Below are positions 45,250 to 54,882 of a stretch of 64,000 nt of DNA, one piece after another. The notes under the pieces were generated by a model that was given only the letters and a program-made list of their open reading frames with translations, did not search any database and was not told the origin of the DNA. The position numbers and the translations under genes were made by a program. Source of the stretch: an uncultured Clostridia bacterium (GTDB lineage: Bacteria; Bacillota; Clostridia; TANB77; CAG-508); contig CAKOTX010000003.1 in NCBI GenBank assembly GCA_934120315.1, positions 62,001 through 126,000 of the forward strand, written 5' to 3'. Position 1 is the first letter of the stretch, and each line of letters opens with the position of its first letter.

Positions 45250-45924
45250 CTAAGACAGAAGATTTTTAATTTTTCCATCTTCTATTTGTATAATTCTATC
45301 TGCCAATTTTGCAATTTCCAAATTATGAGTAATCATAATGATGGTTTGTTTATATTCTTTATTGGCTTTTTTTAATAGTTGTATAATCTCATTACTTGAT
45401 TTAGAATCTAGGTTACCAGTTGGTTCATCAGCTAAAATAATGGTTGGTTCTATTATTAAAGCTCTACCAATAGCTACTTTTTGTTGTTGGCCTCCTGATA
45501 ATTCATTTGGTAAGTGTTTTCTTCTATTATCTATACCTAAAAATTTCAATATTTCTTCTAGCTTTACTTTATCTATTTTTTTCTTATCAAGTTCAATAGG
45601 TAATGTTATATTTTCTTCTACATTTAAAGTAGGAATCAAATTATAAAATTGATATATAATTCCTATCTTTTGTCTTCTTAATATTGTCAAATCCTTTTTA
45701 TTCATTTCATACATATTTTTGTCATAAAAATATACTTTCCCACTAGTTGGCTTTTCTAAGCCTGCAATTGTATGTAAAAGAGTGGATTTTCCACTTCCAG
45801 AAGGACCTATTATTGCAAGAAACTCTCCTTCTTCAACTTCAAAAGAAATGTCATTTAGAGCAATAACTTTTGCATCACCTTTTCCATAAATTTTACTCAA
45901 ATTTTCTACTTTTAAAATTTTCAT
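45250..45924 (-). CDS. ABC transporter ATP-binding protein (MacB/LolD type)
   Basis: The 224-residue ATPase has Walker A GPSGSGKST (about 39-47), Q-loop YQFYNLIPTLNVEENI, signature LSGGQQQKV and Walker B IILADEPTGNLDSKSS. The LIPTLNVEEN stretch is typical of the MacB/LolD class that powers FtsX-type permeases. It lies 18 bp after the permease gene. The system could export or sense an antimicrobial peptide; no two-component genes are adjacent. Confidence 0.92.
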   Translation of the reverse strand: MKILKVENLSKIYGKGDAKVIALNDISFEVEEGEFLAIIGPSGSGKSTLLHTIAGLEKPTSGKVYFYDKNMYEMNKKDLTILRRQKIGIIYQFYNLIPTLNVEENITLPIELDKKKIDKVKLEEILKFLGIDNRRKHLPNELSGGQQQKVAIGRALIIEPTIILADEPTGNLDSKSSNEIIQLLKKANKEYKQTIIMITHNLEIAKLADRIIQIEDGKIKNLLS

Positions 45925-45942
45925 AATTTTTCTCCTATAATT

Positions 45943-48216
45943 TTATTCTTCTTTTATAAATTTTACTGAATATATTGCTATAATCAAAGATATTATAAAT
46001 AGTAATAAAATAAATATACCTATACTAGTAAATGGAATTAATATTTTATCTAATATAATTGTTTTTGTCATAGATTTTATAATCGCATATAAAATAGGAA
46101 TTGACAAAACAATTGAAATTATTGTTGCTTTTATAAACATATAGATATTTTCATATATTAGTATTTTAATTATATTTTCTTTAGTAGCACCTAATCTTGA
46201 TAATGCTTTAAATTCTTCTTCTCTTTCACATAGACTTGCATTTATTATATTTATAGAACTTATTATTCCAATAATTATAATCGTTAAAATAATAGTTTGT
46301 AATATTAATTCTAGAACATTCGCATAAATTATTTTTTCTTGATTTTCTAAGGAATAATATTTTGCCGAAATGTCAGTATTTTGGTTTTGAATAATATTAT
46401 CCATATAATTTGAAAAATTAATTATGTTTCCACATTTGATTTTAACAAAATTTCCACTATTACTTGTATTTCCAAAATGCATCCATATATTTTGTTGATT
46501 GACGCCCTTTGGATGAATATTTATTTTTTCTTTTATCTTATTAAATGTGTCCATGTTTGTAAAAATTGTTATCTTTTCTGTATTATTTATTTCTTTAAAT
46601 CCACTAGGAAGTTTTTCTGTCAAAACAAAATTTTCTTTTAAAGTTTCATCATCAATTATTTCATATGACGCTTCTTCATCAACATAATTGCAATAAACTA
46701 TTTTAAAATTAAAATCATAATTTGTTTCAAATGCAGTATAATATTTATATACATATTCTGTTTTTCCTTCTTTTTGAGTAATGTTATTATAAATGATATA
46801 ATCCCCATTATTAGCATTTAGATCAGTTATATAATTGGTATAAGATTTATCATCTAAGCCAATTATTCTGATTGGAAAATGCAACGAATCTGCATATCTG
46901 CAATTTGCTATAAGCACATCTTCTGGTTCTACTAAAGCATATAAGCCCATTACCTTATATTCTAAATATTCAATTTTATCACTAGAATTTGCAGCATAGT
47001 TATCAAGTATAGTTTTGTAATATTTATTTGAATTTTCATTAAGTTCTAATTCAGCATCAACATCATATTCATCAATTAAATTTGCTGCTACTTTTTCATA
47101 ATTTATATATGTAGAAATTGTAATATATGAAGTCATACATATTACAAGTAAAATTGTTATAATTTTATATTTATTTTTATTCCTCTTTAAATTCTTTAAA
47201 GCCAATTTTCCTTCTATATTAAAATGTTTTTCGAAAATAGAATTATTTGTTTGAGATTTTATTTGTTTGTTGTTTTTAATTCCTTGTATAACAGATGCGC
47301 TACTTGCTCTTATGCTTGGAATTAATGATGATATATAAATATTAATAATTATTATAACAAATGATATGATTATATATTTAATATCTAACACTAATTTAAA
47401 ATTGTATATAGTAGAAACTACTATATTATTCAAAAGTTTTAATAGCAAATCAGAGCAAAGATAAGAAAGTAGAAAGCCTATAATTATTCCAATTATTCCT
47501 ATAATAATATTTTCTAAAAATGTCATCTTTAATATTTGACCTTCTGTTGCTCCTATGCTGTTTAATACTGCATAATCTTTTTTTCTTTCATTAATAGTTA
47601 TTAAAAACGCATTATATAATATTATGATTGATAAAATTGAGAAAATTAACAATATAATTACAAGCAGTATATCTGCGACATATGTGAAATTTAGTCTAGC
47701 TTGACATGTTGGGACACTATCAGCATAACCATTTGGAATGATAGATACATCTATTAGTCCATAAGAGTTGAGCAATTTTGTGTTTAATTCGCAGTTTTCA
47801 CTTGTTTCAATATATGTTAAATTTAAAGTTTCTAATATGTCATTTGTATAGGCACACGTTTTTTTATAATTGTCATATTTAATATATATATTTATTCCAT
47901 CAGTAATTTGGAAAGAATCTGGTAAATTATCTATTTCATATAATTGTCCTTCATTATTTTCTTGTAAATAAATTTGAGCAATATATTCTTTAGTTTTAAT
48001 TTTATTAAGCCTGTCCAAATTTATATTTTTTATCGAAAAATAATAGTCATTATATTTTTGTGCAATATTTTCTTTAAAACTTTTGCCAATACTAGTCGCC
48101 ACCAAAAGTGTTGCTATTATGAGAAATGAGCATAATGCTATTGAAATTGTAGTATATATTGTTCTTTTTATATTTTTTCTAATATTATTAAAGGTTAATT
48201 TGGTTTCGATTTTCAT
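45943..48216 (-). CDS. FtsX-family ABC permease, two permease domains
   Basis: The 757-residue protein has two FtsX domains: helices near the N-terminus, 180-205, 230-255, 275-300, then a second set at about 345-365, 645-665, 690-715 and 725-750. A large outside loop (about 365-635) is Asn/Tyr-rich. The repeated cytoplasmic motifs YAVLNSIGATEGQILKMTFLEN (read as VLNSIGATEGQ) and FKALSRLGATKENI confirm the family. Eight to ten helices place it near the BceB/MacB-like peptide transporters. Substrate unknown. Confidence 0.88.
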   Translation of the reverse strand: MKIETKLTFNNIRKNIKRTIYTTISIALCSFLIIATLLVATSIGKSFKENIAQKYNDYYFSIKNINLDRLNKIKTKEYIAQIYLQENNEGQLYEIDNLPDSFQITDGINIYIKYDNYKKTCAYTNDILETLNLTYIETSENCELNTKLLNSYGLIDVSIIPNGYADSVPTCQARLNFTYVADILLVIILLIFSILSIIILYNAFLITINERKKDYAVLNSIGATEGQILKMTFLENIIIGIIGIIIGFLLSYLCSDLLLKLLNNIVVSTIYNFKLVLDIKYIIISFVIIIINIYISSLIPSIRASSASVIQGIKNNKQIKSQTNNSIFEKHFNIEGKLALKNLKRNKNKYKIITILLVICMTSYITISTYINYEKVAANLIDEYDVDAELELNENSNKYYKTILDNYAANSSDKIEYLEYKVMGLYALVEPEDVLIANCRYADSLHFPIRIIGLDDKSYTNYITDLNANNGDYIIYNNITQKEGKTEYVYKYYTAFETNYDFNFKIVYCNYVDEEASYEIIDDETLKENFVLTEKLPSGFKEINNTEKITIFTNMDTFNKIKEKINIHPKGVNQQNIWMHFGNTSNSGNFVKIKCGNIINFSNYMDNIIQNQNTDISAKYYSLENQEKIIYANVLELILQTIILTIIIIGIISSINIINASLCEREEEFKALSRLGATKENIIKILIYENIYMFIKATIISIVLSIPILYAIIKSMTKTIILDKILIPFTSIGIFILLLFIISLIIAIYSVKFIKEE

Positions 48217-48244
48217 ATGTTTTTCTCCTATTATATAGTTCTAT

Positions 48245-48283
48245 AAAAATAACCGACATATAGATATTATGCCGGTCTTATTT
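48245..48283 (-). terminator. Terminator of xerD
   Basis: Stem CCGGCATA / TATGTCGG (one G-U pair), extended by AATAA / TTATT, with T run, directly after the stop codon at 48284. Confidence 0.8.
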
Positions 48284-49165
48284 TTATGCTCTTGGATGAG
48301 CTTTTTTATATACATTTTTTAATGATTCATCTTGGAATTGCATATATATTTGTGTTGATAAAATATCAGAATGTCCTAACATCATTTGAATTGATTTTAA
48401 ATCTGCTCCATTTTGTAATAAATGTGTTGCAAATGAATGTCTTAAAACATGTGGTGTGATATCTTTATCTATATGTGCTTGGTCTTTATAATATTTTATG
48501 ATTTTCCAAAATCCTTGTCTTGTTAAACGTTGTCCATTTACATTTACGAATAGTGCTTTTTCATTTTCATCTTTAATCATTGTTGGCCTTGCATCTACAA
48601 CATATTCTTTTAATGCTTTTAATGACATATTTCCCATTGGAACTGTTCTTTCTTTTTTACCATTTCTGCATGTTGCATAACCTGTTTCTAAATTTACATC
48701 TTCTACATTTAATGAGATTATTTCTGTAACTCTCATTCCTGTAGCATATGCAAATTCTAGCATTGCTTTATCTCTAGTTCCTTTTAAATCAACATCTTTT
48801 GGTTGGTCTAATAATAATGCAACTTCACTTGATGTTAATACACTTGGTACTCTTTTTTCAATTTTAGGTGATTGAATTCCTTCTGTTGGATCTTTTTCTA
48901 CAACTTTGTTTTTTGCTTCATATTGATAGAATGATCTAATTGATGCTAATCCTCTTGATATTGTTGATGGTTTTTTTCCTATTTCTTGCATATGTGATAT
49001 ATATTCTTTTATTCCATCATCTGTAATTTCTACATAATTTTCTCCATTGTCTTCTATATATTTTTCAAATTGCTTTAAATCCCTTTTATATGATTGAAGT
49101 GTGTTTAAAGACACTTTCTTATCATTTTCTAAAAATCCAAAAAATAAGTTTAATTGTTCTTCCAT
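48284..49165 (-). CDS. xerD: Site-specific tyrosine recombinase XerD
   Basis: The 293-residue recombinase resolves chromosome dimers at dif. The N-terminal SAM-like domain (about 1-85) precedes the catalytic domain with Arg in TGMRVTEI, Lys in RNGKKERTVPMG, HxLRH in HVLRHSFATHLL, the second His in LGHSDILS and Tyr in STQIYMQ. The open frame begins four codons upstream with a GTG that sits in the ribosome binding site GGTGGGGG; the ATG at 49163-49165 is preferred. No dif site was recognised in the window. Confidence 0.93.
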   Translation of the reverse strand: MEEQLNLFFGFLENDKKVSLNTLQSYKRDLKQFEKYIEDNGENYVEITDDGIKEYISHMQEIGKKPSTISRGLASIRSFYQYEAKNKVVEKDPTEGIQSPKIEKRVPSVLTSSEVALLLDQPKDVDLKGTRDKAMLEFAYATGMRVTEIISLNVEDVNLETGYATCRNGKKERTVPMGNMSLKALKEYVVDARPTMIKDENEKALFVNVNGQRLTRQGFWKIIKYYKDQAHIDKDITPHVLRHSFATHLLQNGADLKSIQMMLGHSDILSTQIYMQFQDESLKNVYKKAHPRA

Positions 49166-49280
49166 TTTTTCCCCCACCTATGATTAATTTTATTGTCTTA
49201 TATCTTTTATTTTACATAACTGATATACTCCTATGTTATATCAAATTTTCATCCAAATGTAAATAGCTTTTACCCATTTT

Positions 49281-49910
49281 TTAAAAATATTTAATTAAAT
49301 TAACTATCATTCTGTAAGAAATTTCTATTTTAATAATTGAAGATATAATTAAGACTAGCATTATCATTAATGAAATAATGCTATGTTTAAAAATCGAAAT
49401 TTTTATGTTTTCTTTTCTTCTATCTTTTACTATTGATGTATATAATTTTATGCTACTTACTCCTAAAATCATTATTGCTGGTATGAATATGGCATTTTGA
49501 AGAAATATTGTTATTAATACAAATATAATCCCTTTTGCCTTTCCTAGTGTAAATATGCAAGATGCTATTGTATAGCCTAAACAGAATCCCCTGAATAATA
49601 TTATCCCTAAAACTATTGGAATCCCAACAATTGTAGTTCCTGCAAACCATAGCAATATTGTAAGACCTATTTTACTTTTTATATCTTTTTGTAATTCTTC
49701 AAAATAGTTTCCGTTCTGAATTTGTTTTGTTTCATCAATATATGAATGTATATATTTTTCAATATCTTCTTTACTCTCTTTTTGATTTACAAATAAAACT
49801 CCTAAAAATACCCCAACTGTAAAAATAATTACAACTATAAAATACGCTTTAGCATGACTACTTATATCATTTTTTATAGTTGTAATTATTTCATTTTTTC
49901 TCTTTCGCAT
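49281..49910 (-). CDS. spoIIM: Stage II sporulation protein M
   Basis: The 209-residue membrane protein is part of the SpoIIDMP complex that remodels septal peptidoglycan during engulfment. It has five hydrophobic helices and ILFRGFCLGYTIASCIFTLG, the central family motif. AAAGGAG is six bases before the ATG at 49908-49910. SpoIID and SpoIIP genes are not in the window. It sits close to xerD, as in Bacillus, and downstream of the EndoQ-like gene. Confidence 0.92.
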   Translation of the reverse strand: MRKRKNEIITTIKNDISSHAKAYFIVVIIFTVGVFLGVLFVNQKESKEDIEKYIHSYIDETKQIQNGNYFEELQKDIKSKIGLTILLWFAGTTIVGIPIVLGIILFRGFCLGYTIASCIFTLGKAKGIIFVLITIFLQNAIFIPAIMILGVSSIKLYTSIVKDRRKENIKISIFKHSIISLMIMLVLIISSIIKIEISYRMIVNLIKYF

Positions 49911-49970
49911 AGACAACTCCTTTATAATAAATTTCTACATAATGTCTATGCAATAAATTATTTTTTAGAA

Positions 49971-51164
49971 CTAAGAAGCTGTTACTTTACCATAGTTTCC
50001 ACCGCCACCGGCTTCAACTTTCATTTTTCCTTCACGGGCATTTACAATATTTTTAGCAACTTTTTCTCCTACAACTGCCTCTATATCATCTTCTGAAAGT
50101 TTATGTAAAATATTCATTTCTGTTTCAAAATTGTCTAATAGTTTTTCTATTGTTTTTCCACCAACTCCTGGTATAAATGTTAGTGGAATCTGATAAATGT
50201 ATGGAGGTCTATTAGCTGGACTTTGAGTAGTTTCTTTATCTTTTATTAATTCAATTCTATCAAAAACTCCAAAGGTTACTTTATCACTTCCACATTTTGG
50301 ACAGATTTCAACTGGTTCTTTTGTTTCTATTGTAGAGTCACAATTGTCGCAATGTGTTCTATGATATTTTCCAAGCTTTGGATCTAATCCATAATTTGCT
50401 AATATTTTTCTTCCATCTTCATTTTTTAAAGCTTTTACAACTTCTTTAAAACTTATATCATTAACTAACATTTTGTTGTATTCTCTTGCAATTTTAGGCA
50501 ATGAATGTGCATCAGAATTTGTAACAAATGTCTTGTCTTCTAATTCTGAAATCATATCAGCTAAAAATGTGTCTGAACTTAATCCTAATTCTACTGCAAA
50601 AATTTTATCATATTTTTCTTTAAATATGTCTTTTAATCTATCTGTACAATTTCCATAATAGCTTTTAAATGGAGTAAAAATGTGTGCAGGTATCAATATT
50701 CCGTTATATTTTTCTACAATGTCTATTAATTCATATCCTGATACATTTGATCTTTGAGTACTTAATGTAATGTTTTTTATATGTTTGCTCATTTCGTTTG
50801 AAAAGCCTTTTATATCGTTTAAATGTGGAAAGAAACATACATTATGTGCTGCACCGCATTTTCCGTTTCTACCTTTTTCTGAAGTCTCTACTTCGCTTCC
50901 TAACAAGATACATACTTTATCTTTATAAATTATTCCACCATCTTCTAGTTCATAGGCATCTCCTGTTTTTAAAAAGTTTTCTATATCTTCTATAACATAA
51001 GGAGATGCACAATCTATTATTCCTACTATGTTTATTCCTTTTCTTTCTGCACATTCTTTTGCTATATTTGCAAAATTTAAGCTTCTAGCAGCTGTAATTT
51101 TAATTGGTTTTCCATTTTCACTTCTTCCTATATGAACATGTAAGTCTGCAAATACTTCGTACAT
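49971..51164 (-). CDS. EndoQ-like PHP-domain protein with zinc ribbon and helix-hairpin-helix
   Basis: The 397-residue protein has a PHP metal domain (FADLHVHIGRS at the start, EVETSEKGRNGKCGAAHNV, VTNSDAHSLPKIAREY), a zinc ribbon (C-x2-C and CPKCGSDKVTFG, about 273-295) and a helix-hairpin-helix (IPGVGGKTIEKLL, about 330-342). This order is the YqxK/TIGR00375 group related to endonuclease Q, which nicks DNA at deaminated bases. Repair of hypoxanthine or uracil lesions is plausible. It begins 6 bp after the degenerate HD gene. Confidence 0.88.
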   Translation of the reverse strand: MYEVFADLHVHIGRSENGKPIKITAARSLNFANIAKECAERKGINIVGIIDCASPYVIEDIENFLKTGDAYELEDGGIIYKDKVCILLGSEVETSEKGRNGKCGAAHNVCFFPHLNDIKGFSNEMSKHIKNITLSTQRSNVSGYELIDIVEKYNGILIPAHIFTPFKSYYGNCTDRLKDIFKEKYDKIFAVELGLSSDTFLADMISELEDKTFVTNSDAHSLPKIAREYNKMLVNDISFKEVVKALKNEDGRKILANYGLDPKLGKYHRTHCDNCDSTIETKEPVEICPKCGSDKVTFGVFDRIELIKDKETTQSPANRPPYIYQIPLTFIPGVGGKTIEKLLDNFETEMNILHKLSEDDIEAVVGEKVAKNIVNAREGKMKVEAGGGGNYGKVTAS

Positions 51165-51170
51165 CTATTT

Positions 51171-51929
51171 TTATCCTTCTCTCTTTAATATTTTTTCTTT
51201 AACTTCTTCTGTGAACATTGATCTGTTTGCTGTTTCATTTGCTTTTTCTTTAAGCTTTTCTAATTCTTTGATTTTTTCGTCTACAGCTACTGAATAATCA
51301 ATTGAAATTTGTTTAACAAATTCAGGTACATCTCTTGTTTCTCTGTGCAACTTTTGCAATCTTGCAAAAACAGTAGTATTTACAACTCCTAAAATTTCAA
51401 CTTTATCTAAAGTATTGACAAATTCTCTAAAAGTTTCTAAATATCTATTGTATTCATTTTTTAAGTTTCTGTGTTCTATTAAAACAAGTGCTTCATCTGG
51501 AGAAAATCCTATTCTTTCTGGTCTATCCATTAGTAATCCGCCAAATTGGTCAGCTAATTCAATAATATCACTTTCTTTTTCTCTTGGACTTAAACCACTA
51601 TATCTGTTTACTCCTTCGCAAATTCTACAGAATCTTTCGTCAAATCCAAGTTTAACTAGATATTCAGCACCTTCTTTTGCATAAGTTTTCAATTGTCCTA
51701 TTTTTTGCGCATCATCAACTTTTTTACAATTACACAACAAACAAGCTGTTAGCACTAAATTTTCATCTACATTTAATTTAGAATATTCTAAAAACATTCT
51801 TGCTATCTCTGTTTTAAATACTATAGATTTATCAAAATTTATTCCTAGCTTTGGTGCTAAAAAATATAATATTTCTATTTTTGATATAAAATCATCTTCA
51901 TTTAAAATATATTTAGCAAAATCTTCCAT
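51171..51929 (-). CDS. Degenerate HD-GYP-like protein
   Basis: The 252-residue protein has the outline of an HD domain without its metal site: where HDIGK would be there is LLCNCKK (about 68-74). The later stretch LADQFGGLLMDRPERIGFSPDEALVLIE matches the HD-GYP landmarks VADxFDAL and DRPYRxxxSxEEA (split here: ADQFGGLLMDRPER and FSPDEALVLIE). The C-terminus is a charged coiled coil. A loss of hydrolase activity with retained binding is likely. It lies between ftsH and the EndoQ-like gene in a close-packed run. Confidence 0.6.
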   Translation of the reverse strand: MEDFAKYILNEDDFISKIEILYFLAPKLGINFDKSIVFKTEIARMFLEYSKLNVDENLVLTACLLCNCKKVDDAQKIGQLKTYAKEGAEYLVKLGFDERFCRICEGVNRYSGLSPREKESDIIELADQFGGLLMDRPERIGFSPDEALVLIEHRNLKNEYNRYLETFREFVNTLDKVEILGVVNTTVFARLQKLHRETRDVPEFVKQISIDYSVAVDEKIKELEKLKEKANETANRSMFTEEVKEKILKREG

Positions 51930-51951
51930 GTTTTATCCTCTTTTCTTTTGA

Positions 51952-53766
51952 TTAAGAGTTAAAAAATTGATTAAACTCTTCTTCATTTATTTTTTCTTTT
52001 GATATTAATACAGATGCTATTGCATGTAATTTATCTACATTTTGTCTTAAGATTTCTTGTGCATCTCTATATGCTGTATCTATTAATCTTTTTACTTCTT
52101 TTCCAATTGCATCTTGCATGTCATCACCAAACATTTGGTAATTCATTTCTCCATCACTATCTTTAAATGATATTGTTCCTATTGTATCACTCATTCCATA
52201 AACAGTAATCATGTCTCTTGCAATTTGTGTTGCTACCTCTAGATCATTACTTGCACCAGTTGAAATATCATCTAATATAAGTTTTTCTGCTGCTCTTCCA
52301 CCTAATAAAGCAATAAGCTTTTCTTGCATTTCTGTTTTAGATATATAATATTTGTCTTCATCAGATTTGTACATTGTATATCCGCCAGCCATTCCTCTTG
52401 GAATTATTGATACTTCTTTTACTGCTGTTTGTGTTGGTAAGAATTGGCTTACTATAGCATGTCCAGCTTCGTGATATGCGGTTAATTTTTTATCTTTTTC
52501 TGATATTTTTCTGCTTGTTTTTTCAAGACCTACAGTTACTTTCTTTACCGCTTCATCTAAGTCTGAATTTGTTATTGCATCATGTTCTTTTTTAGTTGCT
52601 ATTATTGCTGCTTCATTTAAAATATTAGCAAGTTCTGCTCCTGTAAATCCTGCAGTATCTTCTGCTATGCTATATAATGATACATCATCTGCTAATTTCT
52701 TGTCTTTAGCATGAATTTTTAATATAGCTTCTCTTCCTGTTAAGTCTGGTGCTGGTATTGTTACTTGTCTATCAAATCTTCCTGGTCTTAATAAAGCTTT
52801 ATCTAGCATTTCTGGTCTATTTGTTGCTGCTAATACAATAATTGTTTCTTCTGATGAGAAACCATCCATTTCAACTAATAATTGATTTAATGTTTGATTA
52901 TTTTCAGATTCTGCTCCACTATTGCTTGTTCTTCTTGAACCAATTGCATCAATCTCATCTATAAACACTATACATGGTGATAGTTTTCTTGCTTTATCAA
53001 ATAATTTTCTTACTCTTGATGCTCCAAGTCCTGCGAACATTTCTATAAATTCTGAACCACTCATAGAAATAAATGGTACATCTGCTTCTCCAGCAATTGC
53101 TTTTGCAATTAATGTTTTACCAGTTCCTGGCTTACCATATAATAAAACACCTTTTGGGATTTTTGCTCCCATTTCTGTGAATTTTTTTGGTTGTTTCAAA
53201 AATTCTACAATTTCTTTTAATTCTTCTTTTTCTTCATCTAGTCCTGCTATATCATCAAATGTAATTTTTGTTTTTCTTTCTGTATCATCATATACTTCGC
53301 CTTTGTCTCCAAGTCCTTGCATTTTGAAAATCATTATAAACAATGCTACCATAATTACTGTTGGTAATACAGACATTATATAAGATGGAACTTGTGATAT
53401 AATACTTGGTTTCTTTACCTCTAAAGTAACACCTTTTTCTTCTAGTGCTTTTTCTTGTACCAATTCTGTAAATGCTTGTGTACTTGATATTATTGTTGTT
53501 TTTTCTTCTTCTGCATCTTTTAATTTTACCTTTAATGTAGCACTTCCAACTGTCATTTCTATTTTTTCTACATTTCCTGCTTCAATTTGTTGTACTAAAT
53601 CTGTATAAGATAATTTTTTATCATCTTCACTTTCTTGCTTTTTATTTGTATATACCATATATATGCCAAATGCTAAAGCTAATATAATTCCTATTATTAA
53701 TACTGTATTAATAAATGTTCTTAATATATTTTTGTATTTATCTTTATTGTTATTATTGTCGTTCAT
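51952..53766 (-). CDS. ftsH: ATP-dependent zinc metalloprotease FtsH
   Basis: The 604-residue membrane protease has two N-terminal transmembrane helices (about 13-33 and 125-145) around an outside domain, an AAA+ domain with YGKPGTGKTLIAKAIAGE, pore loop MSGSEFIEMFAGLGASR, Walker B IVFIDEIDAIG and the SRH region, then the zinc site HEAGH. It removes damaged or regulatory membrane and cytosolic proteins. AGGAGGAG precedes the ATG. A GKPGTGKT P-loop (Lys for the usual Pro) is slightly unusual but keeps the binding residues. Confidence 0.96.
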   Translation of the reverse strand: MNDNNNNKDKYKNILRTFINTVLIIGIILALAFGIYMVYTNKKQESEDDKKLSYTDLVQQIEAGNVEKIEMTVGSATLKVKLKDAEEEKTTIISSTQAFTELVQEKALEEKGVTLEVKKPSIISQVPSYIMSVLPTVIMVALFIMIFKMQGLGDKGEVYDDTERKTKITFDDIAGLDEEKEELKEIVEFLKQPKKFTEMGAKIPKGVLLYGKPGTGKTLIAKAIAGEADVPFISMSGSEFIEMFAGLGASRVRKLFDKARKLSPCIVFIDEIDAIGSRRTSNSGAESENNQTLNQLLVEMDGFSSEETIIVLAATNRPEMLDKALLRPGRFDRQVTIPAPDLTGREAILKIHAKDKKLADDVSLYSIAEDTAGFTGAELANILNEAAIIATKKEHDAITNSDLDEAVKKVTVGLEKTSRKISEKDKKLTAYHEAGHAIVSQFLPTQTAVKEVSIIPRGMAGGYTMYKSDEDKYYISKTEMQEKLIALLGGRAAEKLILDDISTGASNDLEVATQIARDMITVYGMSDTIGTISFKDSDGEMNYQMFGDDMQDAIGKEVKRLIDTAYRDAQEILRQNVDKLHAIASVLISKEKINEEEFNQFFNS

Positions 53767-53781
53767 CTGTTCTCCTCCTTC

Positions 53782-54831
53782 TTAAGCTTCTGAACCTTGA
53801 GGTTCTTCTCCTTCATCATCCTCTTTTTGTTCTTTCTTTTCATCCTTTTCTTGTTTTTTCTCTTCAGGTTCTTCCTTTTTATTTTCTTGTTCTTTTATTT
53901 CTTCTTTAACATTTTTTTGCTCTTCTCTGATTTTTTCTACTTCTTGCATTTTTCTTATCAAATCATCTTTTAGTATAAATATTGTTGCAGCTAAATAAAT
54001 ATAAGCTATTGCAATATATGCAACTTGGAAATATTTAATAGAGAATGTTGTAAAGTAATTAATTATTATATATATAATGTTCAAAAATATTGGTAATGTT
54101 AATGCATATGCAGCCATACTATACAATGCTGAAAATTTTATTTTTATCTTTGCAAGTGAACCTGTTATCCATCCTAATATTGCAATTTCGAAAGCATCTA
54201 ATAATGCATATATAACATTCATAATCAACAAATATATAAATAATGATAATCCATATCTTGTATAAAATGGTACCATTCTTTCACTTGTTAAATAATCAGT
54301 AAAATCTGTTTTATTAAATGATTGGATATCTGTTCCTGTATAACTTTGAATGAAATTGCTATATGTATATACTTGTTCTGCTGTTTTATCTGATTCTGAT
54401 GTTTTTCCAACTAGTACAATTTCATCTTTAAACAAGAACACAATTATTCCTTCCATTGAATTATCTGTTTTGTCTTTTTCTTTTTGCTCTGCTGTATCAG
54501 CACTTGGATCAATTACTATTCTATCTATTCCTTGATATTGAATATCATTTATAACAATAGGTTCTTCTGTATTCATTTCTAATTTTCCATCATTATAAGA
54601 AAACTCTGGAATATTTTCTTGAATATATTGAGCTAAATCTTTCATCAATTTATTTGTTTGTAATAATGAACCTACCATTGCAGCTACAGTTACTAATGTT
54701 ATTAATATTAACAAATATCTTGTTGAAGTTTTTATTCCTTCTGCTGCCATTGCTGGATATTGTTCAAATTTGGTAATAGAGTACCATATCTTTTTAAAAA
54801 AGTTTATATTTTTAACTTTGTTCTCTTTCAT
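53782..54831 (-). CDS. DUF1189-like membrane protein
   Basis: The 349-residue protein has a first helix at about 37-58, an outside domain (about 60-190) with DGIDRIVIDPSAD-like strands (seen: YQGIDRIVIDPSAD), and four or five helices at about 195-305, then a very charged Glu/Lys tail of 50 residues. The opening FFKKIWYSITKFEQYPAMAAE and this topology fit DUF1189. Role unknown. It lies 15 bp before ftsH and may be co-transcribed. Confidence 0.7.
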   Translation of the reverse strand: MKENKVKNINFFKKIWYSITKFEQYPAMAAEGIKTSTRYLLILITLVTVAAMVGSLLQTNKLMKDLAQYIQENIPEFSYNDGKLEMNTEEPIVINDIQYQGIDRIVIDPSADTAEQKEKDKTDNSMEGIIVFLFKDEIVLVGKTSESDKTAEQVYTYSNFIQSYTGTDIQSFNKTDFTDYLTSERMVPFYTRYGLSLFIYLLIMNVIYALLDAFEIAILGWITGSLAKIKIKFSALYSMAAYALTLPIFLNIIYIIINYFTTFSIKYFQVAYIAIAYIYLAATIFILKDDLIRKMQEVEKIREEQKNVKEEIKEQENKKEEPEEKKQEKDEKKEQKEDDEGEEPQGSEA

Positions 54832-54882
54832 TTCTTATTCCTTTTAAACTTTATTTAGGTTTTTGGTTATACCTATAAACCT

